Shown here piece by piece: positions 1 through 11,546 of a stretch of DNA of 64,000 nucleotides. A program made the position numbers and the translations under genes. Every line of letters starts with the position of its first letter. Within the stretch, counting starts at the first letter, position 1. Below the pieces are notes generated by a model. That model ran no database searches, was not told where the DNA came from, and worked only from the letters and a program-made list of their open reading frames with translations. The DNA lies in contig OU612072.1 of assembly GCA_914767715.1 (NCBI GenBank), positions 15,996,001 to 16,060,000 of the forward strand, in the 5' to 3' direction. The DNA comes from Membranipora membranacea (Eukaryota; Bryozoa; Gymnolaemata; Cheilostomatida; Membraniporidae).

Positions 1-581
1 TCAAAGTAGACATAGTGGGTAAACTTGCGGTAATGGGTCAATGTTGTTCACGAAAAATTCACAGATAGGCCAAGGTATAATTTAAGACTTTGAATGTAAA
101 GTATCAGCTATTAGGCATACGTGGTTGATTCTTTGGTTGCTGCAGGGTAGACCAAAGTTTGACCTATTTGCCCCATCTGGAGTAAGATAATATAGCAAGT
201 AGCTGACCACGAACAGTAGAAGATTTTGTTTGAAGATTTCTTGTAATGCCAAAATCCTACTCCTGAGGAAGAAATACTATACAAGGCAGATCCAAATCCC
301 TATCTATTATGAACAGCAGTTACTTGTGATGCCCACCTCTCAGTGATTATTGCACCCGATAATTTGTCGGTTAGGTCCAAATAATACATTCGAGGTTTGT
401 CCAATAATACAAAAATGAAAATGTCTCTGATCAGCTTCATGGTATATCAAATAAGAGATACGCCCTGATACCCTAGCTATAATCATCATACTGACTATGA
501 CAAGCTATTAAAAATTTCATAGATATTTTCGCACTAAAATTTCAGAGGAGTCAAGTTGTCATTTATCTCGCCAGTAAATTC
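1..581. other. Left-edge stretch with no recognised gene
   Basis: AT-rich sequence with stops in all frames. I see no exon with convincing coding character and no RNA gene. It could hold the last small exon or 3' UTR of the minus-strand gene whose exon lies at 799-929, because that exon ends at a splice donor and its next exon must lie to the left. Confidence 0.5.
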
Positions 582-683
582 CACAAAATTTCATTATGAT
601 TGACCTGATATTACATGAAATCCAGTAACTTACACAAAATTTCATTATGATTGACCTGATATTACATGAAATCCAGTAAATTA
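582..683. repeat. 51-bp direct tandem duplication (two copies)
   Basis: Two nearly identical head-to-tail copies, starting at 582 and 633 with a period of 51 bp. Each begins CACAAAATTTCATTATGATT and ends near CCAGTAA. They lie just downstream of the donor of the minus-strand exon at 799-929. Confidence 0.85.
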
Positions 684-798
684 CATCGTAACGATAAACA
701 TTACAATATATAAATATGCTATATTAATATACATTACTCAATTAAATACAATATTAATATACAATATATAAATATGCTCCCTGATACCATTACCATAC

Positions 799-929
799 CT
801 AAATTTCCACAGCGAGGAGCAGAGTTTACCGATGAGCATTATTCCTATAAAGATGGCTATGTTGTATACGATCTCATCTTTTATCTCGCCTTTCAGCTCC
901 GGAGGTAGGTGTGGCACTTTAGGCCTCAT
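799..929 (-). CDS. Small single-pass membrane protein, possibly TOM5-like (first coding exon)
   Basis: Reading leftwards, a pyrimidine-rich tract and CAG acceptor (about 937) precede an ATG at 929. The 43 codons that follow end at an AG|GTATGG donor (799/798). The peptide starts MRPKVPHLPPELKGEIKDEI and continues into one hydrophobic segment (about residues 22-41) ending near SSLWKF. The order Pro-x-Leu-x-Pro-Glu, a charged amphipathic stretch, then a C-terminal membrane helix resembles TOM5, a roughly 50-residue subunit of the mitochondrial outer-membrane import channel. That is a loose match made by eye. The last few residues would come from a short exon to the left that I could not fix. 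If the donor is not used, the frame runs on for about 20 codons to a stop at 738. Other tiny membrane proteins are possible. Confidence 0.4.
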
Positions 930-936
930 TCTGGTT

Positions 937-3032
937 CTGGAAATAAAAATAAAAGGGACCTCACATAGAAAAATTTCCTTGAACTCCACACCTTAAGGCG
1001 TATTTTCTCGCTTAGGTTCTTAACAATGCTAGGCGTTTATGATATCTTCTAGTTAAGTTCAAGCACTCCTATACAAGTTATTATTAGTCAAACAAAACAA
1101 TGAAAAAATTGAATTGATCCACATAAGATGAGATTTCATAAATCCACTGCTCAAAATGTCAGAGCCATGTCCTACCAACCATGGTCTATCGAAGTATGTA
1201 CTCAGTTTTGTGAGGCCCCTTTTTAAAACTGGACCAATAAATGCCTATATATTTGCAAGCTCCTGAGGCCAAAGCTAAGCCAGCCAAGGTTGCCTCAATC
1301 ACTAGACTTGAAGTAAGTCCCAAACTATAATGTATACCAGAAGCCTATGCCTTTAAACGGCGGCAGTCCTATGGTCCGGTGTGATCTGAACAGCAATACA
1401 CAGTTACCTCCTAACCACCAGGGGTGAAGGAATGAGAGAGATTATTATTAGTATGCCCAGACAGCCTATCATCATCATTTCATCAAGGACTCTTTTACTC
1501 CTTTATTTCATCATTCAATCAACCATCAATACAATTGAATTACAACAACAATCCGGGGACAATCCCCCGCCCAGCCACCAAATGATTTCAGTGGTAGGGA
1601 GCCAAATAAAGCTAGATGATAGGTAAGTCAAACGAAATCAGGACACATAAGTGAAAGCTTACCTTTGACTAGACTAGAAAGAAGAGGAAGACAAAGTGAA
1701 TGGGAAACACATGAATGGCTCACTCGGTGACTCATCGACTAGTGGGAACAATGAACTAAAGGTTTAGTTCATTGGTGGGAAGTTGTTTTGACAAAGACTA
1801 ACCTCAACTTGGTCATGAGTTCAATGCATATAATCTTGTAATCATTATCTATGCAAAGTCAGGGTTCTCAACTGATACCCACAAAATTATTAAATTGCTC
1901 TAGGGCTACATTAGTGTTTGAAGCTGAAACTTTTATTAATAGAGTTTCTTTGTAAGAATGAAAATGATTGGTTCCCACTTTGTTTTCTATGATAATAAAC
2001 CAATCATATTATACTTAGTATGAGCCCTACTAAACTTCAGATGTCTGAAAGCCACAAATATGTCAAGGGTACTAGTATGACCCTTGGATATGTAGATGCA
2101 AGGAGTTCTCTGTACCTCCCTGGTAGATGTGAAAAAACAGTTTTTATATCTACTCCACATGCCCCACATGCTGAAAGCTGTTTTCCACTACTCCTATTTT
2201 GGTTTGCCATAATGTGAACAACTCCTTAGTTGGTGTTACCAAGTGATTGCAACAACACAACGTCAGCTCTCAGTTCACTAGCTACATACATTATTTAATG
2301 AGGGATTAGGTAATAGGGATGTGAAATAGATAGCTAGTATTAGTAAGTTAAGTAGGACTACCTGCCTGTCTTAACCCTACTCCATGGGCCCCTGGGACTT
2401 ACATGCACTTAGTAAGTAAATTCAGTGAGTGAGTTTAAAAGTATATCTAACTACGCATGCATTACCTAGTAATATGAAGAATGCAGTCCTAGTTTTACAA
2501 TCAATAAATGTAAGAGTTGTGTGTGTGTCATTCCATTCAAGAATGACAGGCATGATGAACTGAATAGGCCTGTGATTATATAAGTTTTCTTGTCTGACTG
2601 CTGTCTGATATGTTCAGGCCTTCCCGGGTAGACTGCTTAGTGAATCGGTTCAAAGGCGTTCTTTGTCCGTGGTGACCCTAACCACTGAACATATACAAAC
2701 AGCTGTACACCGCTGCTCCTTTTGCAGGTTTTCATGTAGTCTACAGCTAGACTTTATTTGTCATTTTAAAGTAGAAATATGACCCTGTCTGATCATGTGA
2801 ATCTGCAAGCTGCACTGGGCTACGCAAAGTTTTTCACCACCACTTATCACTTGCAGAAAAGATCAATGTCGTCCACCAACAATTCTATATGGTAGATGCA
2901 AATCGTGTCGAGCATGCTCACAGTGACACAGACTCCCCTGAAAGCAAATCCTGTTAAGATACTTGGATGGAACCTGGGTTAATGTGTCAGAGATAAACTA
3001 GTGTTTTTTATAGATTTTTCTTTGCTGTTCAG
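937..3032. other. Intergenic stretch without a recognised gene
   Basis: Between the minus-strand small membrane protein gene and the plus-strand B3GALT6 gene. The only suggestive item is a 64-codon open frame (1432-1626, +) with a hydrophobic stretch that ends at a good AG|GTAAGT donor. It resembles no family I know, and its phase does not join productively to the next plausible exon (3033). The stretch may contain 5' UTR exons and promoters of both flanking genes, but no clear core promoter is visible. Confidence 0.4.
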
Positions 3033-3044
3033 ATGATAAGGTGA
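3033..3044 (+). promoter_or_regulatory. Three-codon upstream ORF overlapping the B3GALT6 start
   Basis: Immediately after the 3' splice site at 3032 the sequence reads ATG ATA AGG TGA. The TGA overlaps the main start codon as TGATG (3042-3046). If this exon is spliced in, ribosomes would meet a minimal uORF whose stop touches the B3GALT6 ATG, an arrangement that allows termination followed by reinitiation. The overlap is seen in the sequence; its effect is inferred. Confidence 0.4.
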
Positions 3045-6000
3045 TGCGGTCACCTGGGCAGTGGAGGCTCTGTGCATTTCTCCTCGTTATGACCATGGTC
3101 AACATGGTAGCCATCAATCTCTTTTGCTCTCAAACTTCTCAAAATACAGATCTGCAACAAAAAGGTAAATCACCTATTGTTACCAATATATGTTTTGGCA
3201 AGTACCACCAATACTGGTGAATCAATTGTTGAACATAAGGCTCCTCATACTGTACGTCTATATTTACTTACTTCTTTATCTACCAATACCTGTTCGTGAT
3301 GTAATTAAGTTTACTCTTTAAGAATAAACTTGCCAGATTATTTCATATCACAAACATTGCCATTGTGACTCCCTCAGTAGGCCTAGGTTCCCAGGTTCAA
3401 TCTTCGTTTCAAAACAAATCATCTTTATTACATTTTATGTCGTTACCTAAGCACTGTATTATCAAAGCTTGATATTTTTATTGTAGATGGTGCAGAAAGC
3501 GAATTACCAGAGCTACTGCTTGTAATCTTAGTAATGTCGGCTCCCAATAACAATGGTAATTCATCTGATTTATCTTGTACTCCATATGATTGAGGAAAAC
3601 AATATAATCGTCAAGGATGATTATAATGGAAATTTCAATTTGATTTTAGGTCACTTCTAGTTTACAACATATAACATTTTTTGGTGGTTAACATAGGGTA
3701 TGGTTCTATTAAGCTAGTTTTCCAAGCAATGAGCTGCCTGCCGTACTTGTTGACTCAATCAGTCGCAGCCAGCGGGAATTGGAACACTAAAACTGCATGT
3801 GTTATTCAAGAGTATGTACTTCGACATGAAAATTTGTTTCTTTTGCGTTGAGTTGTCTCCTTGATGCCAGAGAGGGGATAATCCCCGATTTTCCAAAGTT
3901 ACTTGAAGCCTAAATGCGAACATGTCATCAAGTAGATAATCAAAAATACTGGTTACAGAGAGAAGACAACTTATAAGAGAGACGTGGGCTTCACTCATGC
4001 CTCAGCAAACTGTGAGGGTTTATTTTATACTTGGCACTGAGGATCTACCTACAGATACATACAGCAGCATAACTCAGGAGCAGAATTCTCATCATGATCT
4101 CATACTACTCGATGATATCCAGGTAAATAATGCTAATCGATAAAAGAGAAAACAACTACTATGTAGCTTATAGATTTCGAGGGAGAAATCTAGCAATGTT
4201 TTGTCAATAAAATGTGTTTTCTTTTATTTAAACGATTTTTGTATTGGGACAGGAGGCTTCTGTGAGTGTATAAAACCTATAATTTGGATTAGTATGTCTC
4301 TTTACATTGATGGATCTATGATCCAGATCTCTATGAGTCTCCTATGAGGAATCCATATATTAGGTTAGATATAATTAAAAGCGCCCCCTTAATACACACA
4401 TCTCCTCCAATACGTGCAGTGACAGAAAAAATAACTTAAGAAATGAGGAAAAACGAAGAGACAAGGTTTGACGAGAGTTTGTTGGTTTGTTTAAGATACT
4501 CATTTGAGCGGGGCATGCACATGAGCTAATTTGTTGTTGCACAATAATAGTAATGCATACCTTTCAATAAGTGATCAGAGAATCAAGCAGAAAATCGTTA
4601 GTCTACCCTGACTTGGTTGGATAACGGCTGCCGGGCTCTCACATTCACTAAGCGCTGTCACGAAATAGAAATAGATGTAATCATCAGTTTCAACTCATAC
4701 ATAGTTTACCTTAGCTTTGATAATCTTGGTGTAACTTTTTCGTCAAAGCAACAATCTTTCCTTTCCATTCTTTTGCAGGATTCATATTTCAAACTAACAG
4801 AAAAATATCTTGGTGCTCTCAATTATACAATGGAGAAATACAGACTTACCTACGCCATGAAATGTGATGACGATACACATATAGACAGTCTGAGTTTTAT
4901 GGCAAAATTGGAATCTCTACCTACAACAAAGCTCTACTGGGGCTATTTCACTGGTTTGTACCCACACTAGTCCTTGTGAGAAAGAAAGGAGTCACTCAAA
5001 ATAACCTCTTGTTGTATGTGGAAGCGATTTCAACCATTGCAAATAGGCAAATGAGACCTGTCTCTTTGTAATTGTGGGCATAAACAAAAATCTTTTGTCA
5101 TTCAGACATAGTTTTTAATTCAAATAACTTTTAACAGATTTATCGGATTACTTTAGAGGATTATATTCGAATCAGTTTTTCTGTGTCCTTAAGTAACCTT
5201 TTTGTGCATATAGGGTACATTCTCCCATCAAACAGTAATCTCAGTCGGAAAAATAAATACACCAAGTCATATTCCTTTAAATGCAAAATTAGCCTGCTGA
5301 AAGATTTTGTTTGATGTCCGCAGACACGCAACGATGCAATTAAAAAATTAAGTTCTTTATCAGCAAAACAGATCATGCATCAAGAAAGGAAGCAAAGCAT
5401 GATAACATATGGGAGGTTGATCTGGTCTTTTTCACACTGATTTCGGGATTACACTATTAATGTGTATCTCTGATCGATAGAGCCTCTGTCGTAAATAATT
5501 GGCACCTACATCAGGCTAAAAGGGAGGACAACTCTGATTTTATCAAACAGACATGATCGAAAAAGATATACCCCGCTCTGCATTATTAGCAATTTTTTCT
5601 TCTCTCTTCTGAGCTTAGGCTAGCAATACACAGTTTCGATGTAATTTTGTTTGTCAAAAATATGTACTTTATGCTATTCTAAAACTGAAAATAGGTAAGA
5701 TTTTCTAAAGTTAAATTAGAATATTTCAATAAGAAATGAGAAAATGATAAGTGTATATCCTAAAGTTTGGGTAATGACCCATACGTCTCCTTAACACTAC
5801 ATTTCAGCTGCCCTGAGGCTAGGTGAATTAATTTACTCTCTATCGATCAGAGATATACATGCAATAGTATATCACGTGATCAGTGTGGGTCTTTTTGGGT
5901 ACTCCACAACAAAAGATGGCACCAAACCATTTTAAACTTCTAAAACTCGTCACAAATATCAACTGTTTATTTTGACACCCTGTCCCAAGTCATGTGCTTT

Positions 6001-8303
6001 ATTTGACAGGTGCTGCTCATGTGAAAACTTCAGGACAATGGGCGGAGCCTAACTTTCACCTATGCGATCGATATTTACCATATGCTAGAGGAGGCGGGTA
6101 CGTTATTACTGCAGATCTTGTACAGTATATTCTACAAAACAGAGAACTACTACAAGTCTATAACAGTGAGGATGTCACTGTGGGTGAGTTTAGTTTGGAA
6201 CCTAGAGGTTGCTTGGACTATTCAATACCATATATTATTTGTACCTACCATGAGTAGGGGCAACACAGGGTAACCAACTTAAGGTGATAAATATGCCATC
6301 AAGTCATATTCAAGTCATCTCATGGTTTATCTCAAAATAACGAGTATAATTAATTAATCCATTAGAAACAATGACTGCTCAAATATACAAATACATTTGC
6401 ATATACAATACAATATTTCAAATTCAAAATAATTCCATGTGTTCTATTGTTATGATGAGTCATGCGTATTACATCAATTAAAAACAAGTATTCTTGGCAT
6501 TCAAGTTACCATTATACTCCCTAGCAATCATATTATGTATAGTAGTTGAGCAGTTTTGTCGGCATTTCTTCCCCCACTGACAAGCCAGCTTGTCAGCTAA
6601 CCATGCACCCATCTCACCAACATAGACAAATGTCAAGAACAGCTGATTTAAGATTTTGCTGTCGTGTTTGGCTCTGGTGTTATTTCTAGTAACAAAAAGT
6701 GACGTAGAGACTAGAAAACACTGACCAGAACATGGTAAACTCTGGTAAAGTTTTCACAAGGTATCTGTGAAGTATTTCCATGGCAGTATCAGCCATTTCT
6801 TTAGTGTCGACTCAAGTTTTGGTGTTTGGCTTGAGGTACTCATTAGTCCCACAGCTTCTTGATGAATGCTTAGTAGTTCTGGTTCGTTTCCTGATTGGAG
6901 AATAGCTTGGGCAAATGCTCCTGTATAGTCACCTCGTACTGCTGTGCCCTCTGGTACTGTGGAATGAAGGAGTGCTGTGTGTGGCCGTCGAAAAATTATG
7001 TGTCGAGAACCCGGCTGTGACTCCTGGCAGGCTTGTATGATGATAACCTATAGAAAAATATCACTAAAATTTTTAGTGGAATTCTCTAAAATTAGTATAT
7101 GTGATCAAGGAGTTAGAGACTGTTGAGGCAAGCTTACTATGAGGCACAACCAAAAGAAAACCGTAGGGTCACAGACTGTTTTTAGTATCCGGATACCCAA
7201 ACTAATCACGATAGCCATTTATTGAGCTGGTCAATCTCTCTGACCGCCAAAACAAATATCTTCTTTAGAAGCATTATGTTTGGTCTAGGTTGTGGCGCAC
7301 TATCCTTGGTAACCAGTTATCATAGAGAAACACAGATTAGCCCTGTAATTTCGTATTCGTTTTGAAGGCTGGCTATAAATGTAGGTATCCGAGCCCTGGA
7401 GTCTAAGCTTGTATACTTCCGGATGTAGGATTTTCCGTAGATGTTTTGGAGATTTTGCCACAGAATTCCTTCAGGCTGATGAGTTAACTGTCTAAAACAT
7501 GTACAACGAAAGGTTTAGCTTAGCATTTCACAATGAGTAGTGACATGATTTGGATCAGGGACCCAATGATAAGATTATCGCTGAGTATCCTTTTGGAATA
7601 TTTGAGAAACAATGTAGGTGGGATAAGAATTGAATTAGAACCTTATGAAAGATTGTAACTGAGCGCTCACCTTTGTTTATTGAACTCTCATTGAATGAGT
7701 CAAAGACCACCTCACTAAAGCTCACTCTTGTCAGCTAGGTAAAAATGTGATAACTCAAAACTTGTTCGTGTTATACTATTATGCCCAGTAAGCTGTCTGA
7801 CTAAACGTTGTTCAAAGCAGCAACACCCATTTATTGTTTTTGAATGGTATTGATATTAGTAAGCAATGAGGTATTCATTCAATCAAAGGCTTGGGATGAT
7901 TTGGATCAATGCTAGCGGCTAGCTGAACACTTAATTGATTCATTTGATGGTCGACAGTCGCTGTCTTCAATTAAATGAATCAATCTGTTCTGTCAAGGCC
8001 ATCAATGTTTTGCAGACTTATTGTTTTAATCACATTTTTGTTTTCCTTTTTGCAGGGGTATGGTTAGCGGCGTTAGACATACAGCGTATACATGATGTTA
8101 GTTTTGACACAGAGTCCACCTCTAGAGGATGTCTAAATCATCACATCGTGTCACATAAACAAACAATAGAACAGATGAGAGATAAATATTTATCTCTGAG
8201 GAGAACAAGTAAACTCTGTGATACGGAGACACGACTCAGACCTGAATATGAATATAACTGGACTAACCCGCCTAGCAGATGCTGTATACCAGATATTACA
8301 TAG
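3044..8303 (+). CDS. B3GALT6: Beta-1,3-galactosyltransferase 6 (proteoglycan linker galactosyltransferase II)
   Basis: Six coding exons: 3044-3164, 3487-3555, 3959-4122, 4779-4953, 6010-6183, 8056-8303 (TAG). Phases join without a break to give 316 residues; the human protein has 329. Type II Golgi membrane enzyme: short cytosolic N-terminus, then a signal anchor (about residues 9-28). Catalytic-domain marks of glycosyltransferase family 31 are present: ERRQLIRETW (exon 3), the metal-binding DDDTHID (exon 4), LCDRYLPYARGGGYVIT and EDVTVG (exon 5), and a C-terminus ending near PSRCC as in B3GALT6. In the known family the enzyme adds the third sugar (Gal beta1-3) of the GAG-protein linker tetrasaccharide. 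The start at 3044 is the first ATG in the open frame, right after an acceptor at 3032. The fifth intron holds an antisense caspase-like exon (6754-7047); the fourth holds a MITE-like element (5462-5862). The vertebrate gene is largely intronless, unlike this one. Confidence 0.93.
5462..5862. mobile_element. MITE-like inverted-repeat element in B3GALT6 intron 4
   Basis: The left end carries TGTATCTCTGATCGATAGAG and the right end its near-exact reverse complement (CTCTATCGATCAGAGATATACA). Weaker complementarity continues inward for about 50 bp (TAAATAATT-CACCTA on one side, its complement on the other). The roughly 300-bp interior has no coding capacity. Length and paired ends fit a non-autonomous DNA transposon. 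No clear target-site duplication was found, so the superfamily is open. Confidence 0.55.
6754..7047 (-). CDS. Caspase-like (peptidase C14) protein, C-terminal exon, antisense inside B3GALT6
   Basis: After a good 3' splice site (TTTTTCTATAG, then exon from 7047) a frame stays open for 97 codons to TGA at 6754. It begins VIIIQACQES, matching the caspase active-site pentapeptide context (QACRG, with Arg replaced by Gln). Next come ALLHSTVPEGTAVRG and GAFAQAIL, the typical p10 block, and then STSSQTPKLESTLKKWLILP, the usual C-terminal pattern of these proteins. The catalytic Cys is therefore present. The His-containing p20 half must lie on upstream exons at higher coordinates, which I could not identify; exons near 7671-7734 and 7400-7489 were tested and do not join in frame. 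It lies wholly inside intron 5 of B3GALT6 on the other strand. It may be a nested gene, a gene interleaved with B3GALT6, or a stranded fragment. Substrate and role cannot be told. Confidence 0.62.
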   Translation of the reverse strand, partial: VIIIQACQESQPGSRHIIFRRPHTALLHSTVPEGTAVRGDYTGAFAQAILQSGNEPELLSIHQEAVGLMSTSSQTPKLESTLKKWLILPWKYFTDTL

Positions 8304-8744
8304 CGTTGGGAGCATTATTTACCGTCAAGGAGGAAGAGAAAGAAAGCTTAAGGTTTGCGTTCAAACAAGTATCTACTAAGGGTGTCCTCTGATTTCATAT
8401 TGTAAGGAGTACCTCAGGACATTTTTACCTCAGTTTCACACCTCTGGGTGTAAGGGGGTTGTATGTTAGGTTTGGACAATAATCCAAGTTTCAATCCAAA
8501 TTATGGCAAGGTAGACACAACTCTAAATTAAGACTGTTGTTCTTTTTGTACTGCAACTATTTTGATATTTAGACTTTTTCATATGTATGTCAAAGGTGAC
8601 AAAGTTAGTCACTTGATTGCTTAACAGGTACAAGGCAAGGGACAAAGCTTATCTCCTATGGCTGAAAGTGCACATGACTCTTGATTTATACTATGAACAG
8701 CATCTTTTTTTATTGTTTTATTTTAGGATTTTTAAAATTACCTA

Positions 8745-8750
8745 AATAAA
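8745..8750 (+). promoter_or_regulatory. Poly(A) signal AATAAA of B3GALT6
   Basis: First canonical AATAAA downstream of the B3GALT6 stop codon (442 bp after it), followed by a GT/TTCT-containing stretch. Implied 3' UTR of about 0.45 kb. Confidence 0.55.
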
Positions 8751-11490
8751 GCTTGTTCTAACGTGTATAGTTACTATGCAAAATAATATCGCTCTGAGTG
8801 AACATATGAGGCGCTTTTGACGTCTATTATCACGTACACGGAGCTTAGCAATCGTAGGAGTTTGTTATTGGCCTTCATCGAGGCTAATTTTCTCATCCCA
8901 TCGCCTACTTGTGGTCACTTCTGCGCGTCATCCAAGCAAATAAATACGATCGACACCATCTAAGTAGCCGCAATATAATATATAATTATTTTATGTTATC
9001 TGTATTATTCTTGCTAAACTGTTCAGGAAGTAAGACCAAAGTCATTCAAATACAACTGTACTTTGTATTTGATGTTGGTGGAAACGATTGGATGTGAGTT
9101 GTACCACGTAACCCTTTCCTATCAGAGTACAGGGCTGTAGTTCTAGGTGGGGCAGGGAGGCACTGCCTCCCTTAGAAAGCTAAATACAGTGGCCTTAAAC
9201 ACACTAATTGAATAATCCATGTCAGAATCAGCTCCTCTGAGGTTTTCATTTGCTTATTATATGGCTTAAATTGCTCGGGTGGAGGTAATGGTGGTGCTTT
9301 GAACTGCCCTCGGAGTTTTGCCTCCCCTACCATTTTTTCTAAACAACGGCCAAGAGTGCAATTCTCAATTTCCATTCCTTAGATCAAACACTCTTAGTTG
9401 TCTACGTTTTTCCGAAAATTAAGCAGAATTTAATTCAATATTTAGAAAGTGGTTTTTGTCAGCATTTTAAAGAACTAAGACCTAGATTGATCAAATTTTT
9501 CTGCATTTGAAGTTGCTCCCCCTTGGGCTGTCGACTTGATAGCAAAATGGAAACACTCAAAACGATGGCAAGCTTGACCAAACTTTTTCTAGATTTAACA
9601 CACAATGACACTCTATCTAGCATTTTGCTAGATAGATCCATGATGACGGTGTGGCTCTACACAAGTTTCATCTAAGATGGAGCAGCGGCTCACTGTCCTC
9701 ACTGTCACTAGCTTAATTAATATGTTTTTTCATATATCTGAGCCTTAGAGATTAGAATTCTTGTCAAAAGAAATTATTCTGTGATTTTTTTACCCATCCT
9801 TCATTTCTCTAGTTCAGATATTTGTCTTGTAAAAAAGTTAAAAACTTAACACAATCACTGCTGTATCGATTAACAAATTTATATTGAGGGTGAAGTTATT
9901 GATTATCTTAGAAGAGTAAGGTATTTGCAGTGGAGAAAAGTTTGTCGCATGTGTTTGGTGAGTGTGTGGTATGCAGCGTTTAGACCTCAAGTTTCACCTA
10001 GTATACTATATTGAGACATCTTTGCCATATGATATATCGCTTTGTCTTCGAGAAGGGGCTATGCCAAGGTAACTCAAATCAACCTTAGGTTCAGGTCTCA
10101 GAGAGTAGGGACCCAAAAAACTCAAGCCTCCATAAAATAGATTTTAATCTTATTTTCAAAACGCTCCGTGAATAGAATGAATCTGTGGTGTAACTGTGGT
10201 GCATGTTGGCTTAGCTGCCACCTTCAGGACGGTTTGACCAAAAGCTCGCTGCCTCGCTTGTTTGTTAGAATCGACATGAGGTAACAACGTTAAGGTCTTG
10301 TCTGATGTATCGATAATATTGTTGCAAAAATAAAAGAATACGTAATGTGTTATGACATCGAGTCGGAAGCCCTTAGAAGCTGCCGCCTGTGGGCATTAGA
10401 AATACAGGTTAACCATATTAATGACATGCACTTCGCTTTGTTATTAACCAAAAGTACATTGAGATGATTACGTGTTTTTCAATTACAAAGAAACTCCCGA
10501 ATTTGGAGATTTTTATCACAACGACAGTCTCAAAGAGCCAAATATCTCTTTTGAGCAAATTCTTCACTCCCTGGTGTAAAATAACCAGACGATCAGAGAG
10601 AAGTGTTACCAAACCCAGCTCCCAGGCGAATTTTCTTTGCTGTCATGTGTTTCTTTTTAACTTGTTACACAGTCCTTGAAGTACAAGGGACTTTTAGTAG
10701 CATTCATTATAAGCCATAGTTGTAAGACGACAAAGTCTGATCAGGTAGTCACGGACTCAAGGTTCTTGGTTTGATCCAATGCTTTTTGTCCTTTCAAGCA
10801 AATCAAATCTTTATGACTCACTGTTGCACGGGATCATTCCAAGTTGCAACTTAAGAGTTGTTATTTCCTCCATCAAGGAGTTAGTTGTCTCTAACTCCAT
10901 GCCTCCATCCTCTATGGATTGGTAATTTCAGTCAGTCAGGTAGGACTATTTCTTTGGAAATATTGGATAGTTGTATTATTTGTTACTAATGAACGGAAGT
11001 CAGCGTAAAAAAGATGGGACTAACATATCCACAGTCCACGCTTGAGCTGCGGTGGTACATTCATGATAGCCCCATGGTGATGCTGAATACTTTGTCGGTA
11101 CTTTGGGGTTGTTTTTTGTTGATTGAATTATCTATCCGCCAAATGTTTCCAAACATGTTGAGTCTCAAAATAGTTCAATTTATACTACAGCCACCATTTC
11201 ATAAGATCCTCCAGGCAATCTGAAGTCGTCACAAGAGAGGGCAATAAAATTATAACCCTGGTAATAATATGGTTGGTCCAATGAACAGAGCCCATGCAGT
11301 ATTCCCAAGGTTTATTCAAAACTGATTTGCCCTATTTGAATAATCCAATCAAATCACTTGGGGCTATCATGACCATTATTATATTTAGTATCCTTAGTAT
11401 TCGTTCACCCATATACATATTGTCAGCAATATATAAACATCATCGGCAGCAAATACCAGTCATTGCCTTCAAAGCAGCTAGAGTGACAAC
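8751..11490. other. Intergenic stretch without a recognised gene
   Basis: Several open frames under 75 codons occur on both strands, but none has splice sites plus family motifs. Around 9130-9380 a GGTGGGGCAGGGAGGC block and a rough inverted partner (GCCTCCCCTACC) bracket a minus-strand frame rich in Pro and Glu, which could be an old transposon remnant. This stretch could also contain upstream exons of the antisense caspase-like gene, although I found no SGHG-type motif. Confidence 0.4.
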
Positions 11491-11494
11491 TACA

Positions 11495-11501
11495 TATAAA
11501 A
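11495..11501 (+). promoter_or_regulatory. TATA box of the small secreted-protein gene
   Basis: TATAAAA lies 46 bp upstream of the ATG at 11547. Transcription would be expected to start about 25-30 bp further on (about 11522-11530), giving a 5' UTR of only about 20 nt. Together with the short gene this suggests a compact, strongly expressed or inducible unit (inference). Confidence 0.6.
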
Positions 11502-11546
11502 CAGCAGACTTTTCTAGTGTTACGCAAAAGCAAATTTAAGAACATC

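Noticed and set aside
1432-1626. 64-codon plus-strand frame with a hydrophobic segment ending at a strong AG|GTAAGT donor
   Set aside because: No family resemblance, and joining to the acceptor at 3032 gives an immediate stop. It might be a first exon of something unknown, but there is not enough to annotate it.
7400-7734. Two candidate upstream exons for the antisense caspase-like gene: an open stretch at 7400-7489 (HQPEGILWQNLQ) and a splice-bounded one at 7671-7734 (LTRVSFSEVVFDSF)
   Set aside because: The exon at 7047 starts in phase 0, but 7671-7734 ends in phase 1 and gives a stop when joined to 7489, and the 7400-7489 stretch has no donor in the needed phase. Neither shows the caspase His motif.
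9128-9375. Minus-strand frame with a Pro/Glu-rich stretch between GGTGGGGCAGGGAGGC and GCCTCCCCTACC
   Set aside because: Suggestive of an old transposon remnant, but the inverted partners are short and imperfect and the peptide matches no transposase that I recognise.
10730-10800. Another tRNA-like B box (GGTTTGATCCA)
   Set aside because: No A box at the right distance and no recognisable body; too weak to call a SINE.
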